A stretch of DNA of 64,000 bases, taken from Bradyrhizobium sp. SRS-191. GTDB lineage: Bacteria; Pseudomonadota; Alphaproteobacteria; Rhizobiales; Xanthobacteraceae. Below the pieces are notes generated by a model. That model saw only the letters and a list, made by a program, of their open reading frames with translations, did no database searches and was not told the DNA's origin. Below are positions 8,553-17,275 of this stretch, piece by piece. The stretch's first letter is position 1; the number at the start of each line of letters is the position of its first letter. The translations under genes were made by a program, and so were the position numbers. Where the stretch lies: contig NZ_JANBVS010000024.1 of NCBI RefSeq assembly GCF_024586915.1, positions 30,711-94,710 of the forward strand, in the 5' to 3' direction.

Positions 8553-9218
8553 ATGATGACCACCAGCGGCGACACCGACGAGCGCCTGATCGAGAAGGGC
8601 CGCAAGCTGTTCGCGCAGGCCTGGCGCTTCACCCATGCCTCGCCATCGATCGCGAGCCTGCCGCCGATGTCCGGGCAGATCGAGATCGCCTTTGCCGGCC
8701 GCTCCAATGTCGGCAAGTCCAGCCTGATCAATGCGCTGACCGGCCAGAATGCGCTGGCCCGCACCTCGCATACGCCGGGCCGCACCCAGGAGCTGATCTT
8801 CTTCGAGGGACCGGCGAATGCGTCGCTGCGTCTCGTCGACATGCCCGGCTACGGCTATGCCGCCGCGGCGAAGACCAAGGTCGCGTCCTGGACCGAGCTG
8901 ATCCACCAATTCCTGCTCGGACGCACCTCGCTCGCGCGCGTCTACGTGCTGATCGACGCCCGCCATGGGCTGAAGGAGGTCGATCAGGAGATCCTCAAGA
9001 CGCTCGACAAGTCGGCCGTCAGCTACCAGTTGGTGCTGACCAAGGCCGACCAGATCAAACCGGCCGAGCTGGTCGGTCGCATCACCGAAACCGAGGCCGC
9101 GCTCGCCAAGCATCCGGCGGCATTCCCGCAGGTGCTCGCGACCTCGTCGCGCTCCGGCACGGGCATGCCGGAGCTGCGCGCGGCGATGGTGCGCCTGCTC
9201 GAGGAGCGCGGCGCATGA
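8553..9218 (+). CDS. engB: Ribosome biogenesis GTPase EngB (YihA/YsxC)
   Basis: EngB is an essential GTPase for 50S subunit assembly. The 221 aa protein has G1 GRSNVGKSSLINAL, G3 VDMPGYGYA, G4 TKAD and G5-like ATSSRSG motifs in the right order. The frame is open upstream to 8457, but those 32 codons are only the translation of a family A repeat. I therefore start at ATG 8553 (a second ATG at 8556 is equally possible). It follows yidC and overlaps the DUF423 gene by four bases. Confidence 0.95.
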   Translation: MMTTSGDTDERLIEKGRKLFAQAWRFTHASPSIASLPPMSGQIEIAFAGRSNVGKSSLINALTGQNALARTSHTPGRTQELIFFEGPANASLRLVDMPGYGYAAAAKTKVASWTELIHQFLLGRTSLARVYVLIDARHGLKEVDQEILKTLDKSAVSYQLVLTKADQIKPAELVGRITETEAALAKHPAAFPQVLATSSRSGTGMPELRAAMVRLLEERGA

Positions 9219-9586
9219 CCGCGCTGTGGCGCATCCTCATAGCGCTGGCCGGGCTGATGGGCGCTGCCGGCGTGGCGCTGGCCGCCAAGGCCGCGCATGA
9301 TGCCGATGCAGCGCGGCTCGCGACCGCCTCGACGATGCTTTTGTTCCATGCTTGCGCCCTGCTCGGCACCGTCGCGCTGGCCGAGCGCGGCATTGTTGCC
9401 AGGCGCATCGGCCTGCTTGCGGCCATCGGCCTGGTGCTCGGCGCCGCTCTCTTCTCCGGCGATCTCATGATGCGGCAATTCGCCGGCGACCGGCTGTTTC
9501 CGTTCGCCGCGCCGACCGGCGGCATGCTCCTGATCGGCGGCTGGCTGGTGCTCGCCCTCGCCGCGCTGTGGCCGCGCCGGGCCTGA
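9215..9586 (+). CDS. DUF423 family small membrane protein
   Basis: This is a 123 aa integral membrane protein of the DUF423 (YgdD-like) family. It has about four hydrophobic helices, a Gly/Ala-rich first helix (LAGLMGAAGVALAAKAAH) and the family-like loop FSGDLMMRQFAGDR. The family's function is unknown. ATG 9215 overlaps the engB stop as ATGA, so it is translated in the same unit, between engB and argB. Confidence 0.85.
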   Translation: MTALWRILIALAGLMGAAGVALAAKAAHDADAARLATASTMLLFHACALLGTVALAERGIVARRIGLLAAIGLVLGAALFSGDLMMRQFAGDRLFPFAAPTGGMLLIGGWLVLALAALWPRRA

Positions 9587-9659
9587 TCCGGCGCTTTGCG
9601 CGCGCCCGGCAATCGGATAGAACCGCGCCCGACGTTCCGACAGCCGAGATCCCCCAGAC

Positions 9660-10556
9660 ATGACCGACGCGACCACCATCAGCCCGCTCGATCAGGCCCG
9701 AATCCTGTCCGAAGCGCTGCCGCACATGCAGGAGTATGACGATGAAACCATCGTCATCAAATATGGCGGCCACGCCATGGGCGACGAGGACACCGCGAAA
9801 GCTTTTGCGCGCGACATCGTCCTGCTCGAGCAGACCGCGATCAACCCGGTGGTCGTGCACGGCGGCGGTCCCCAGATCGCAACCATGCTCAAGCGCCTCG
9901 GCATCGTCTCCGAATTCGCCGCGGGCCTGCGCATCACCGATGCCGCCACGATCGAGATCGTCGAGATGGTGCTGGCCGGCTCGATCAACAAGCAGCTGGT
10001 CGGCTACATCAACGAGGCCGGCGGCAAGGCCGTCGGCCTGTGCGGCAAGGACGGCAACATGGTGCGCGCGGTCAAGGCGACCCGCACCATGGTCGATCCG
10101 GACAGCCACATCGAGAAAGTGGTCGATCTCGGTTTCGTCGGCGAGCCCGACAAGGTCGACCTGACGCTCTTGAACCAGCTCATCGGCTACGAGCTGATCC
10201 CGATCCTCGCACCGCTCGCGACGTCGAAGGAAGGCCAGACCTTCAACGTCAACGCCGACACCTTCGCCGGCGCCGTCGCCGGTGCGCTGAAGGCCAAGCG
10301 GCTGCTGCTGCTGACCGACGTGCCGGGCGTGCTCGACAAATCGAAGAAGCTGATTCCGGAAATCTCGATCAAGGATGCGCGCAAGCTGATCGCCGACGGC
10401 ACCATCTCCGGCGGCATGATCCCGAAGGTCGAGACCTGCATCTACGCGCTCGAGCAGGGCGTCCAGGGCGTCGTGATCCTCGACGGCAAGGTGCCGCACG
10501 CGGTGCTGCTCGAGCTGTTCACCAACCAGGGCACGGGCACGCTGATCCACAAGTGA
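9660..10556 (+). CDS. argB: Acetylglutamate kinase
   Basis: ArgB phosphorylates N-acetylglutamate, the second step of arginine biosynthesis, in the cytoplasm. The 298 aa protein carries the amino-acid kinase landmarks IKYGGHAMGD (K34), VVVHGGGPQI (65-74), an Asn-rich sugar/phosphate loop FNVNADTFAGAVA and LTDVPGVLDK. The N-terminal extension (ARILSEALPHMQEY) is typical of the hexameric, arginine-inhibited type, which suggests feedback control by arginine. It closes the rpmH-to-argB gene string conserved in Rhizobiales. Confidence 0.96.
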   Translation: MTDATTISPLDQARILSEALPHMQEYDDETIVIKYGGHAMGDEDTAKAFARDIVLLEQTAINPVVVHGGGPQIATMLKRLGIVSEFAAGLRITDAATIEIVEMVLAGSINKQLVGYINEAGGKAVGLCGKDGNMVRAVKATRTMVDPDSHIEKVVDLGFVGEPDKVDLTLLNQLIGYELIPILAPLATSKEGQTFNVNADTFAGAVAGALKAKRLLLLTDVPGVLDKSKKLIPEISIKDARKLIADGTISGGMIPKVETCIYALEQGVQGVVILDGKVPHAVLLELFTNQGTGTLIHK

Positions 10557-10584
10557 TGGGCACGATCGCCACACAGCCAGCTCT

Positions 10585-10673
10585 CGTCATGCCCGGGCTT
10601 GACCCGGGCATCCACGGCGCTCTCTCCGGTGGCGAAAAAGGCGTGGATGGCCGGGTCAAGCCCGGCCATGACG
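10585..10673. repeat. Family A palindromic repeat, copy 2
   Basis: CGTCATGCCCGGGCTTGACC opens the element and ...GGCCATGACG closes it. The two hairpin halves are inverted and the spacer is about 30 bases. It lies just after argB, where it could act as a transcript-end stem-loop. It creates the false N-terminal extension of the downstream DUF1036 frame. Confidence 0.9.
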
Positions 10674-10702
10674 ACGGAGAGAGATGTGGACGAGCAAAGT
10701 CA

Positions 10703-11710
10703 GTGAACACGGGCCGCTGGCTCGCTTTGGCGACCATCCTTCTTCCACTCCTAGCTTTCGCCACCCCCGCCCGCGCCGACCTCAAGCTCTGCAACCGCAT
10801 GAGCTACGTCGTCGAGGCCGCGATCGGCATCGACGAGAAGGCGGCGACCGCGACGCGCGGCTGGTTCAGGCTCGATCCGGCCACCTGCCGCGTGGTGCTG
10901 CAGGGGACGATGACGGCCGATCGCATCCTGCTGCATGCGCGCGCGCTGAGCCTGTACGGCGCCTCGCCGATGGCCGAGAACGGCAACGATCAGCTCTGCG
11001 TGGCGGCGTCCGACAATTTCGTCATCGCCGCCGCGCGGCAATGCCGCACCGGGCAGACGCCGGCCGCGTTCACGCAGGTGACGCCGACCAAGACCGATGA
11101 CGGCACCTTGATCGCCTATCTCGCCGAGAGCGCCGAATATGACGATGAGCAGGCGCGGCTCGCCGGCATCCAGCGGCTGCTTGGGATCGCCGGCTACGAC
11201 GCCTCGCCGATCGACGGCGTTGACGGGCCGAAGACGCAAGGAGCGCTGGCAGCGTTCCTGAAAAGCCGCGGACTGGCGTCCGATGTCGTGGCGCAGCCGA
11301 CATTCTTCGCGACGATGGTCGACGCGGTGCAGACGCCGTCTCCGGTGGGACTGACCTGGTGCAACGATACCCCGCACAAGGTGATGGCGGCGGTCGGCAC
11401 CGATGACGGCCGCACCGTGGTCAGCCGCGGCTGGTATCGCATCGACGCCGGCAAGTGCCTGCATCCCGACATCACGGGGCAGCCGAAGAAGGTGTACAGC
11501 TTTGCGGAAGCGGTCGACGACGAGAACCGCGCCATCAAGCTGAAGAACAAGCCGCTGAACTGGGGCGGCCTGGTGCAGCTCTGCACCCGCGAGAACAAGT
11601 TCGAGACCACCGAGCAGGGCGATTGTCCCAGCCGCGGCTTCACCGCGACCGGCTTCACCGCCGTCGACATCACCCGCGGCGGCAAGACGCTGCGGTTTGC
11701 GTTGCCGTGA
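10703..11710 (+). CDS. Secreted protein with two DUF1036 domains around a peptidoglycan-binding-like segment
   Basis: The predicted 335 aa protein begins at GTG 10703 with a signal peptide (LALATILLPLLAFATPARA), so it is probably periplasmic. Two DUF1036-type domains are visible: LKLCNRMSYVVEAAIG...TRGWFRLDPATC near the N-terminus and LTWCNDTPHKVMAAVG...SRGWYRIDAGKC near residue 220. Between them lies a helical stretch (RLAGIQRLLGIAGYDASPIDG, then KTQGALAAFLKSRG) that looks like a peptidoglycan-binding_1 fold. DUF1036 function is unknown. The frame upstream of 10703 is repeat and antisense artefact. Confidence 0.8.
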   Translation: MNTGRWLALATILLPLLAFATPARADLKLCNRMSYVVEAAIGIDEKAATATRGWFRLDPATCRVVLQGTMTADRILLHARALSLYGASPMAENGNDQLCVAASDNFVIAAARQCRTGQTPAAFTQVTPTKTDDGTLIAYLAESAEYDDEQARLAGIQRLLGIAGYDASPIDGVDGPKTQGALAAFLKSRGLASDVVAQPTFFATMVDAVQTPSPVGLTWCNDTPHKVMAAVGTDDGRTVVSRGWYRIDAGKCLHPDITGQPKKVYSFAEAVDDENRAIKLKNKPLNWGGLVQLCTRENKFETTEQGDCPSRGFTATGFTAVDITRGGKTLRFALP

Positions 11711-11753
11711 TGGGCATAGCAATGTTGGCCCGTATGCAGCGGCACCCTCAGCT

Positions 11754-11870
11754 GTCATCCCCGCGAACGCGGGGATCCATAACCACCGGCCGTGGTGTAG
11801 GCCACCGGCATCAGCCATCATGCCTCAAGACAGATCACGCGGTATGGGTCCCGGCGTTCGCCGGGACGAC
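11754..11870. repeat. Family B paired-hairpin repeat, copy 1
   Basis: The left arm GTCATCCCCGCGAACGCGGG continues to CCATAACCACC. The right arm TATGGGTCCCGGCGTTCGCC continues to GGGACGAC and is the inverted counterpart of the left. The spacer is about 55 bases. It sits between the DUF1036 and HAD genes. Confidence 0.88.
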
Positions 11871-11930
11871 AGCGGAGGATGCTGCCCCATCCAGGCATGA
11901 TGACGCGACACATGTTGGACCCAGGCACCT

Positions 11931-12626
11931 ATGACAAAATCCCCCCGCGCCTTCGATCACGTCGACACCTGGGTGTTCGATCTCGACAACACGCTGTATC
12001 CGCATCACGTCAATCTGTGGCAGCAGGTCGATATCAGGATCGGTGAATTCGTGTCCAATTGGCTGAAGGTCGATGCCGACGAGGCGCGCCGCATCCAGAA
12101 GGACTACTACAAGCGCTACGGCACGACGATGCGCGGCATGATGACCGAGCATGGCGTGCACGCCGACGACTTCCTGGCCTACGTGCACAAGATCGACCAT
12201 TCGCCGCTGGAGCCGAATCCGGCGATGGGGGCTGCGATCGAGAAGCTGCCGGGGCGCAAGCTGATCCTGACCAACGGCTCGGTCGACCATGTCGACGCCG
12301 TGCTGGCGCGGCTCGGCATCGCCGGGCATTTCCACGGCGTGTTCGACATCAAGGCTGCCGAGCTGACGCCGAAGCCGGCGCGCGAGACCTACGACAAATT
12401 CCTCGGGCTGCACGACGTCGATCCGGCCCGCGCCGCGATGTTCGAGGACCTCGCCCGTAACCTCGTGGTGCCGCACGACCTCGGCATGACCACGGTGCTG
12501 GTGGTGCCCGACGGCAGCAAGGAAGTCGTGCGCGAGGACTGGGAGCTGTCGGGCCGCGACGATCCGCATGTCGATCATGTCACGGATGACCTGACGGCGT
12601 TCTTGCAGCGACTGGTGGCCGCGTAA
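11931..12626 (+). CDS. HAD-superfamily hydrolase (pyrimidine 5'-nucleotidase-like)
   Basis: This 231 aa protein has all four HAD motifs: FDLDNTL with nucleophile D17 and D19, LILTNGS with T114, the lysine in TPKPARETY (K148) and FEDLARNL with E172/D173. The alpha-helical cap lies between motifs I and II (about 25-100). The pattern matches the pyrimidine 5'-nucleotidase / SDT1-like subgroup, which dephosphorylates UMP or related phosphates. The actual substrate cannot be read from the sequence. It lies upstream of dapD with a family B repeat between them. Confidence 0.87.
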   Translation: MTKSPRAFDHVDTWVFDLDNTLYPHHVNLWQQVDIRIGEFVSNWLKVDADEARRIQKDYYKRYGTTMRGMMTEHGVHADDFLAYVHKIDHSPLEPNPAMGAAIEKLPGRKLILTNGSVDHVDAVLARLGIAGHFHGVFDIKAAELTPKPARETYDKFLGLHDVDPARAAMFEDLARNLVVPHDLGMTTVLVVPDGSKEVVREDWELSGRDDPHVDHVTDDLTAFLQRLVAA

Positions 12627-12978
12627 CCCTCGACGTCGTCCCGGTCAGGCGACCGGCTGGCTGGTCATGAGTCGCGACGGCGGTCCGCCAAATTCGGTGT
12701 CGTCCCGGGCTTGACCCGGGACCCATAACCACAGGCGGATGTGTAAGGCACGCAAGTGGCTCCGGATGTGCCCAATCCATCTCCCTGTGGTTATGGGTCC
12801 CGGATCGCGCTCGCGCGATAGCGCCGTCTCAACAGCGTCAGCCGGGCGCTCCGCTTGTCCGGGACGACGGCGGGTGCCTTGACTCCCCTGCCCCAAACTC
12901 CGAAAAAGCCGCCCTGCCCTTCATGCTCGGCCATGACCGACCCAGGCGACGCGCCCGGGACCTAGCGAGGATCGACCG
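12627..12978. other. Repeat-bearing gap before dapD
   Basis: Most of this 352-base gap is the family B element at 12699-12868. The remaining bases before dapD show no ORF of coding character. A purine-rich GCGAGGATCGACCG lies directly before the dapD ATG and can serve as its ribosome binding site. Confidence 0.6.
12699..12868. repeat. Family B paired-hairpin repeat, copy 2 (enlarged right arm)
   Basis: The left arm GTCGTCCCGGGCTTGACCCG runs to ACCCATAACCAC. The spacer contains AAGGCACGC. The right arm starts GGTTATGGGTCCCGG but reaches its closing CCGGGACGAC only after about 50 extra bases (CGCGCTCGCGCGATAGC...), making a longer secondary hairpin. Confidence 0.85.
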
Positions 12979-13824
12979 ATGTCACTGTCCGCCCTGGAAT
13001 CCACCATCAACAGCGCCTTCGATGCCCGTGACGGCGTGTCGACCTCGACCAAGGGCGAGGTGCGCGACGCCGTGGAGAGCGCGCTGGAGCTGCTCGACAA
13101 GGGCGAAGCGCGCGTCGCCGAGCGCGGCACCGACGGCACGTGGAGCGTCAACCAGTGGCTGAAGAAGGCCGTGCTGCTGTCGTTCCGCCTCAACGACATG
13201 AGCGTGATCCCCGGCGGCCCCGGCCAGGCGTCGTGGTGGGACAAGGTGCCGTCGAAGTTCGAGGGCTGGGGCGAGAACCGTTTTCGCGACGCGGCCTTCC
13301 GCGCCGTGCCGGGCGCGATCGTGCGCCGCTCCGCCTTCATCGCCAAGAACGTCGTGCTGATGCCGTCCTTCGTCAATCTCGGCGCCTATGTCGATGAGGC
13401 CACCATGGTCGACACCTGGTCGACGGTCGGCTCCTGCGCCCAGATCGGCAAGCGCGTGCACATCTCCGGCGGCGTCGGCATCGGCGGCGTGCTGGAGCCG
13501 CTGCAGGCCGGGCCCGTGATTATCGAGGATGATTGCTTCATCGGCGCGCGCTCGGAGGTCGCCGAGGGCGTGATCGTCCGCAAGGGCGCGGTGCTGGCGA
13601 TGGGCGTGTTCCTGGGCGCCTCGACCAAGATCGTCGACCGCGGGACCGGCGAGACCTTCGTCGGCGAGGTGCCGGAGTATGCGGTGGTGGTGCCGGGCGC
13701 GCTGCCGGGCAAGCCGATGAAGAACGGCCAGATCGGCCCGAGCACGGCCTGCGCGGTCATCGTCAAGCGCGTCGACGAGCGGACCCGCTCCAAGACCTCG
13801 ATCAACGAGCTGCTGCGCGACTGA
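12979..13824 (+). CDS. dapD: Tetrahydrodipicolinate N-succinyltransferase
   Basis: DapD transfers succinyl from succinyl-CoA to tetrahydrodipicolinate in the succinylase branch of lysine/meso-diaminopimelate synthesis. The 281 aa protein has the N-terminal helical domain and then the left-handed beta-helix hexapeptide region, for example VVLMPSFVNLGAYVDE, VDTWSTVGSCAQIGK and VHISGGVGIGGVLEP. These are characteristic of this enzyme. dapE follows 60 bases downstream on the same strand, so consecutive pathway steps probably share a transcript. Confidence 0.97.
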   Translation: MSLSALESTINSAFDARDGVSTSTKGEVRDAVESALELLDKGEARVAERGTDGTWSVNQWLKKAVLLSFRLNDMSVIPGGPGQASWWDKVPSKFEGWGENRFRDAAFRAVPGAIVRRSAFIAKNVVLMPSFVNLGAYVDEATMVDTWSTVGSCAQIGKRVHISGGVGIGGVLEPLQAGPVIIEDDCFIGARSEVAEGVIVRKGAVLAMGVFLGASTKIVDRGTGETFVGEVPEYAVVVPGALPGKPMKNGQIGPSTACAVIVKRVDERTRSKTSINELLRD

Positions 13825-13884
13825 TCGTCCGGCTGCGGGCGGCCGCACTAGCCGCCGCCCGAACGGCCATGATAAGCGGAGGGC

Positions 13885-15039
13885 ATGACCGATGCCCTCA
13901 CCATCACCCGCGACCTGATCCGCTGCCCCTCCGTCACCCCGGCCGATGCCGGGGCGCTTGGCGTGCTCGAAGCCCTGCTGAAACAGGCCGGCTTCGAGAC
14001 CCACCGTGTGACGTTCTCGGAAGCCGGCACCGCCGACATCGACAATCTCTACGCGCGGATCGGCAGCGAAGGGCCGCACATCACCTTTGCAGGCCATACC
14101 GATGTAGTGCCGGCGGGCGACGAGGCGGCGTGGAGCCTTGGCGCCTTCTCCGGGGAGGTGAAGGACGGCTACATCTATGGCCGTGGCGCGGTCGACATGA
14201 AGGGCGGCATCGCCTGCAGCGTCGCGGCGGCACTCGACTATCTCCGGGACAACGGCGGGCAGCCGAAGGGCTCGATCTCGTTCCTCATCACGGGGGACGA
14301 GGAGGACGTCTCGATCAACGGCACCATCAAGCTGCTGCAATGGGCGGCCGCGCGCGGCGAGACGTTCGATCATTGCGTGCTGGGCGAACCGTCCAATCAG
14401 GAAGTCATGGGCGACTGCATCAAGATCGGCCGCCGCGGCTCGCAGTCCGGCACCTTGATCGTCGAGGGAAAGCAGGGTCACGTCGCCTATCCGCACCGCG
14501 CATCCAACCCGGTGCCGGACATTTCGCGCCTGATCGTGGCGCTCTCGGATGAGCCGCTGGACAATGGCAGCGCGCAATTCCAGCCGTCGAATCTCGAATT
14601 CACCACGGTCGATGTCGGCAACACCGCGACCAACGTCATCGCCGGCCTGGCGCGGGCGAAGTTCAACATCCGCTACAATGACTGCCACAGCCAGGAATCG
14701 CTGCGCGCGCTGGTCGAGCAGCGGCTGGCGAAGGCCTGCGGCAACCGCATCCGCGCCCGCATCGACTGGCTGCCGTCGAACTCCAATGTCTTCCTGACCA
14801 AGCCCGGCCCGTTCACCGACCTCGCGGTCGCCGCCATCGAAAGCGTGACGGGGCGCAGGCCCGATCTCTCCACCACCGGCGGCACGTCGGATGCGCGATT
14901 CATCTCGAGCTACTGCCCGGTGATCGAGTTCGGCCTGGTCGGCCAGACCATGCACCAGATCGACGAGCGCGCCTCGGTCGCCGACATCGAGACGTTGACG
15001 AAGATCTATCGCGGCATTCTCGATCGCTATTTTGCGTGA
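13885..15039 (+). CDS. dapE: Succinyl-diaminopimelate desuccinylase
   Basis: DapE is a di-zinc M20 hydrolase releasing LL-diaminopimelate from its N-succinyl form, for lysine and peptidoglycan. The 384 aa protein shows the metal and catalytic residues in FAGHTDVVPAGD (H71, D73), GRGAVDMKGG (D104), ITGDEE (E139, E140) and the C-terminal histidine in VGQTMHQIDER. The lid/dimerisation domain lies near 180-290, with TTGGTSDARF after it. A GGAG lies just upstream of the start at ATG 13885. Its pairing with dapD supports the assignment over generic M20 peptidases. Confidence 0.96.
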   Translation: MTDALTITRDLIRCPSVTPADAGALGVLEALLKQAGFETHRVTFSEAGTADIDNLYARIGSEGPHITFAGHTDVVPAGDEAAWSLGAFSGEVKDGYIYGRGAVDMKGGIACSVAAALDYLRDNGGQPKGSISFLITGDEEDVSINGTIKLLQWAAARGETFDHCVLGEPSNQEVMGDCIKIGRRGSQSGTLIVEGKQGHVAYPHRASNPVPDISRLIVALSDEPLDNGSAQFQPSNLEFTTVDVGNTATNVIAGLARAKFNIRYNDCHSQESLRALVEQRLAKACGNRIRARIDWLPSNSNVFLTKPGPFTDLAVAAIESVTGRRPDLSTTGGTSDARFISSYCPVIEFGLVGQTMHQIDERASVADIETLTKIYRGILDRYFA

Positions 15040-15058
15040 GCGGCGCGCCTGAGTCTGA

Positions 15059-17116
15059 TCAGGCGGCCTTCACCTCCGCCAGGAACTGATCGACCTCGCG
15101 ACGCAGGTCGGTGGCCTGGCCGGCGAGACTCGCGGCGGAATCCAGCAGCGAGCGTGCCGAGCCGCGGGTGTCGGCAGCGGCCGCGCTGACCAGCGCAATC
15201 GAGGACGAGACATCGTTGGTGCCGCTCGCGGTCTGCTGCACGCTGCGGGCGATCTCCCGCGTCGTGGCGCTCTGCTCGGCCACCGCGCTCGCGACCGCGC
15301 CGGTCACGCCGCTGATGGTGTTGACCACGGCGGCGATCTTCTCGATCGCAGCGACCGTGCTGCCGGTCTCGTTCTGGATCGCCGCGATCTGGCTCTCGAT
15401 CTCCTCGGTGGCCTTGCTGGTCTGCGACGCCAGGCTCTTCACCTCGGAGGCGACCACGGCAAAGCCCTTGCCGGCCTCACCCGCACGGGCCGATTCGATC
15501 GTCGCATTGAGCGCAAGCAGATTGGTCTGCGATGCGATGGCGCGGATCAATTGCACGACGTCGCCGATGCGGGTGGCGCTGCCGGCGAGCGTGCGCACCT
15601 TGTCGGTGGTGTCGAGCGCCTGGCTGGTCGCATTCGACGATTCCGACGCGGCTTCCGCGATCTGGCGGGTGATCTCCTTCATCGATGCGTCGAGCTCTTC
15701 GGATGCAGCCGCAACCGTGTTGACGCCGGAGGTCGCCTGCGCCGCGGCATCCGCGACAGCCGTGGCACGGGACGCCGTGGTGCTGGCCGAGCCGTCGAGC
15801 GTTTCGGCCGACTGCTTCAGCCCGCTGGCCGCATCGCTCAACCGGCCGCACAGCGTGTCGATCACCTCGCCGAAACGGCGGGTGAGCCCCTCGATCTTCT
15901 GGCGGCGCGCATCGCGCCGCGCCTCGGCATCGGCGCCCTGCAGCGACAGCCGGTCGGCCTCGGCAGACTTCTCCTGCAAGATACCGATGGCATTGGCGAG
16001 GGTGCCGACCTCGTCGGTGCGGTCGCGATAGGCGATCGCTACGTCCCGCGCGCCGCCGGCGATACGTTCGATCAGCTCGGTCAAGATCGAGAGCGGCTTG
16101 ATGACGCGGCCGTTGAACCAGATCGTTCCGAGCGCGGCAGCGGCGATGTTGACCACCAGCAAGACGAGCGCCAGCACGAAGCGAGCCTGGGCTTCGCTGA
16201 TCGCGGCTTCGCTCTGACGCAGCGCCTCGGTGAGCGCGGCATCACGCAAGGGCAGAATGGTGTCGAGGATGGGGAACAGCGAGCGCAGGAACTGATCGGG
16301 GTCGAGCTCCAGCACCTTGCCGCGGTTCGGCGCCACCTGCGATGTATAGAGTTCGCCGCCGCGCGCCCAATAGCCATTCTCCACCTCGGCGATCGCCGCG
16401 AAGATCGGCTTCTGATCGATCTCTGCCGCGGCGAGCTTGGCTGTCGCCCAGATGCGCTCGATGCGTCCTTTGAATGCGGCGAGCGCCTCGGCCGGCTCGC
16501 CGGCCATCGGCTGCTTGGTCGCGATCATGCGAATGAGCGTGGTCGTGGCACGGCCGGCCCAGTCGCGCAGATCCCAGCCGATCACGGCCAGCCGGGCCGC
16601 CTGGCCGACGGCGGGATTGGCGGCATTGATCCGGCGGACGATGACCTCGACATGGCTGCCGGTCGCCTCCTGCACGGTGAACATCTGCGGCACGTAGTCG
16701 CGCACGATCGCCTCAGGCCGAGACGCCTTGGGCTGGGCCACCGCGTCGAGCGCAGTCCCACGCAGCGACTTCAGCTTCTGCTCGATCGAGTCCAACGCCG
16801 CCAGATCGTCGCGCAATTGCGCGAGGCTGCGCGCCTTGGCCAGCGCTTCGTCCGATCCACCGGTGATCTTCTTGAGGGCCGCCAGTTCCTCGGCCGTCGC
16901 CGGGTTGGCCGATGCGAGGCGCGGGTTGACCCAGGCCCGCTCGATGTTGAGCTTCTCGGGCAGCCGAAGCATGGCCGCGAGCAATTGCGCGTCGCTGCCC
17001 GCGGTCCGCGCCGCCTGCAGCGAGGTCAGTTGCTGCCAGGCGAACAACACGGTGGCAAGCAGACCAATCACGGCCCCGAGCAGCAAAGAGAGCAGGAACA
17101 CTTGACGAATGCGCAC
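15059..17116 (-). CDS. Methyl-accepting chemotaxis protein, large periplasmic sensor
   Basis: This is a chemoreceptor of about 685 aa. TM1 is near 5-28 (FLLSLLLGAVIGLLATVLFAW). A periplasmic region of about 280 residues, helical and of unrecognised ligand type, follows. TM2 lies near residue 310 (LALVLLVVNIAAAALGTIW), then HAMP (about 330-380) and a signalling coiled coil. The conserved hairpin tip contains IASQTNLLALNATIESARAG. I choose GTG 17116, which has GAGG at good spacing; the frame also opens at TTG 17170 without a clear site. There is no C-terminal CheR-docking pentapeptide. It converges with dapE. Confidence 0.9.
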   Translation of the reverse strand: MRIRQVFLLSLLLGAVIGLLATVLFAWQQLTSLQAARTAGSDAQLLAAMLRLPEKLNIERAWVNPRLASANPATAEELAALKKITGGSDEALAKARSLAQLRDDLAALDSIEQKLKSLRGTALDAVAQPKASRPEAIVRDYVPQMFTVQEATGSHVEVIVRRINAANPAVGQAARLAVIGWDLRDWAGRATTTLIRMIATKQPMAGEPAEALAAFKGRIERIWATAKLAAAEIDQKPIFAAIAEVENGYWARGGELYTSQVAPNRGKVLELDPDQFLRSLFPILDTILPLRDAALTEALRQSEAAISEAQARFVLALVLLVVNIAAAALGTIWFNGRVIKPLSILTELIERIAGGARDVAIAYRDRTDEVGTLANAIGILQEKSAEADRLSLQGADAEARRDARRQKIEGLTRRFGEVIDTLCGRLSDAASGLKQSAETLDGSASTTASRATAVADAAAQATSGVNTVAAASEELDASMKEITRQIAEAASESSNATSQALDTTDKVRTLAGSATRIGDVVQLIRAIASQTNLLALNATIESARAGEAGKGFAVVASEVKSLASQTSKATEEIESQIAAIQNETGSTVAAIEKIAAVVNTISGVTGAVASAVAEQSATTREIARSVQQTASGTNDVSSSIALVSAAAADTRGSARSLLDSAASLAGQATDLRREVDQFLAEVKAA

Positions 17117-17275
17117 GACGGACCTCGCTGAACAGCAGCCTGGAGGTCCGGATACCAGCGAGGATTTCAATTTGGAGTTAAGAATGTCCGTTCTGCGCTG
17201 CGCAGCCGGAACTAATCAGGACGAAGATTCTCATATGTTAAAAACACAAGCCGCCGGCCCGCCGTGGAACCGATC

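Noticed and set aside
6311..8842. 843-codon antisense frame over rnpA and yidC
   Set aside because: Antisense artefact of high-GC coding DNA.
10040..10702. Long frame upstream of the DUF1036 gene
   Set aside because: It runs over argB in another frame and then through a family A repeat; the signal peptide starts at 10703.
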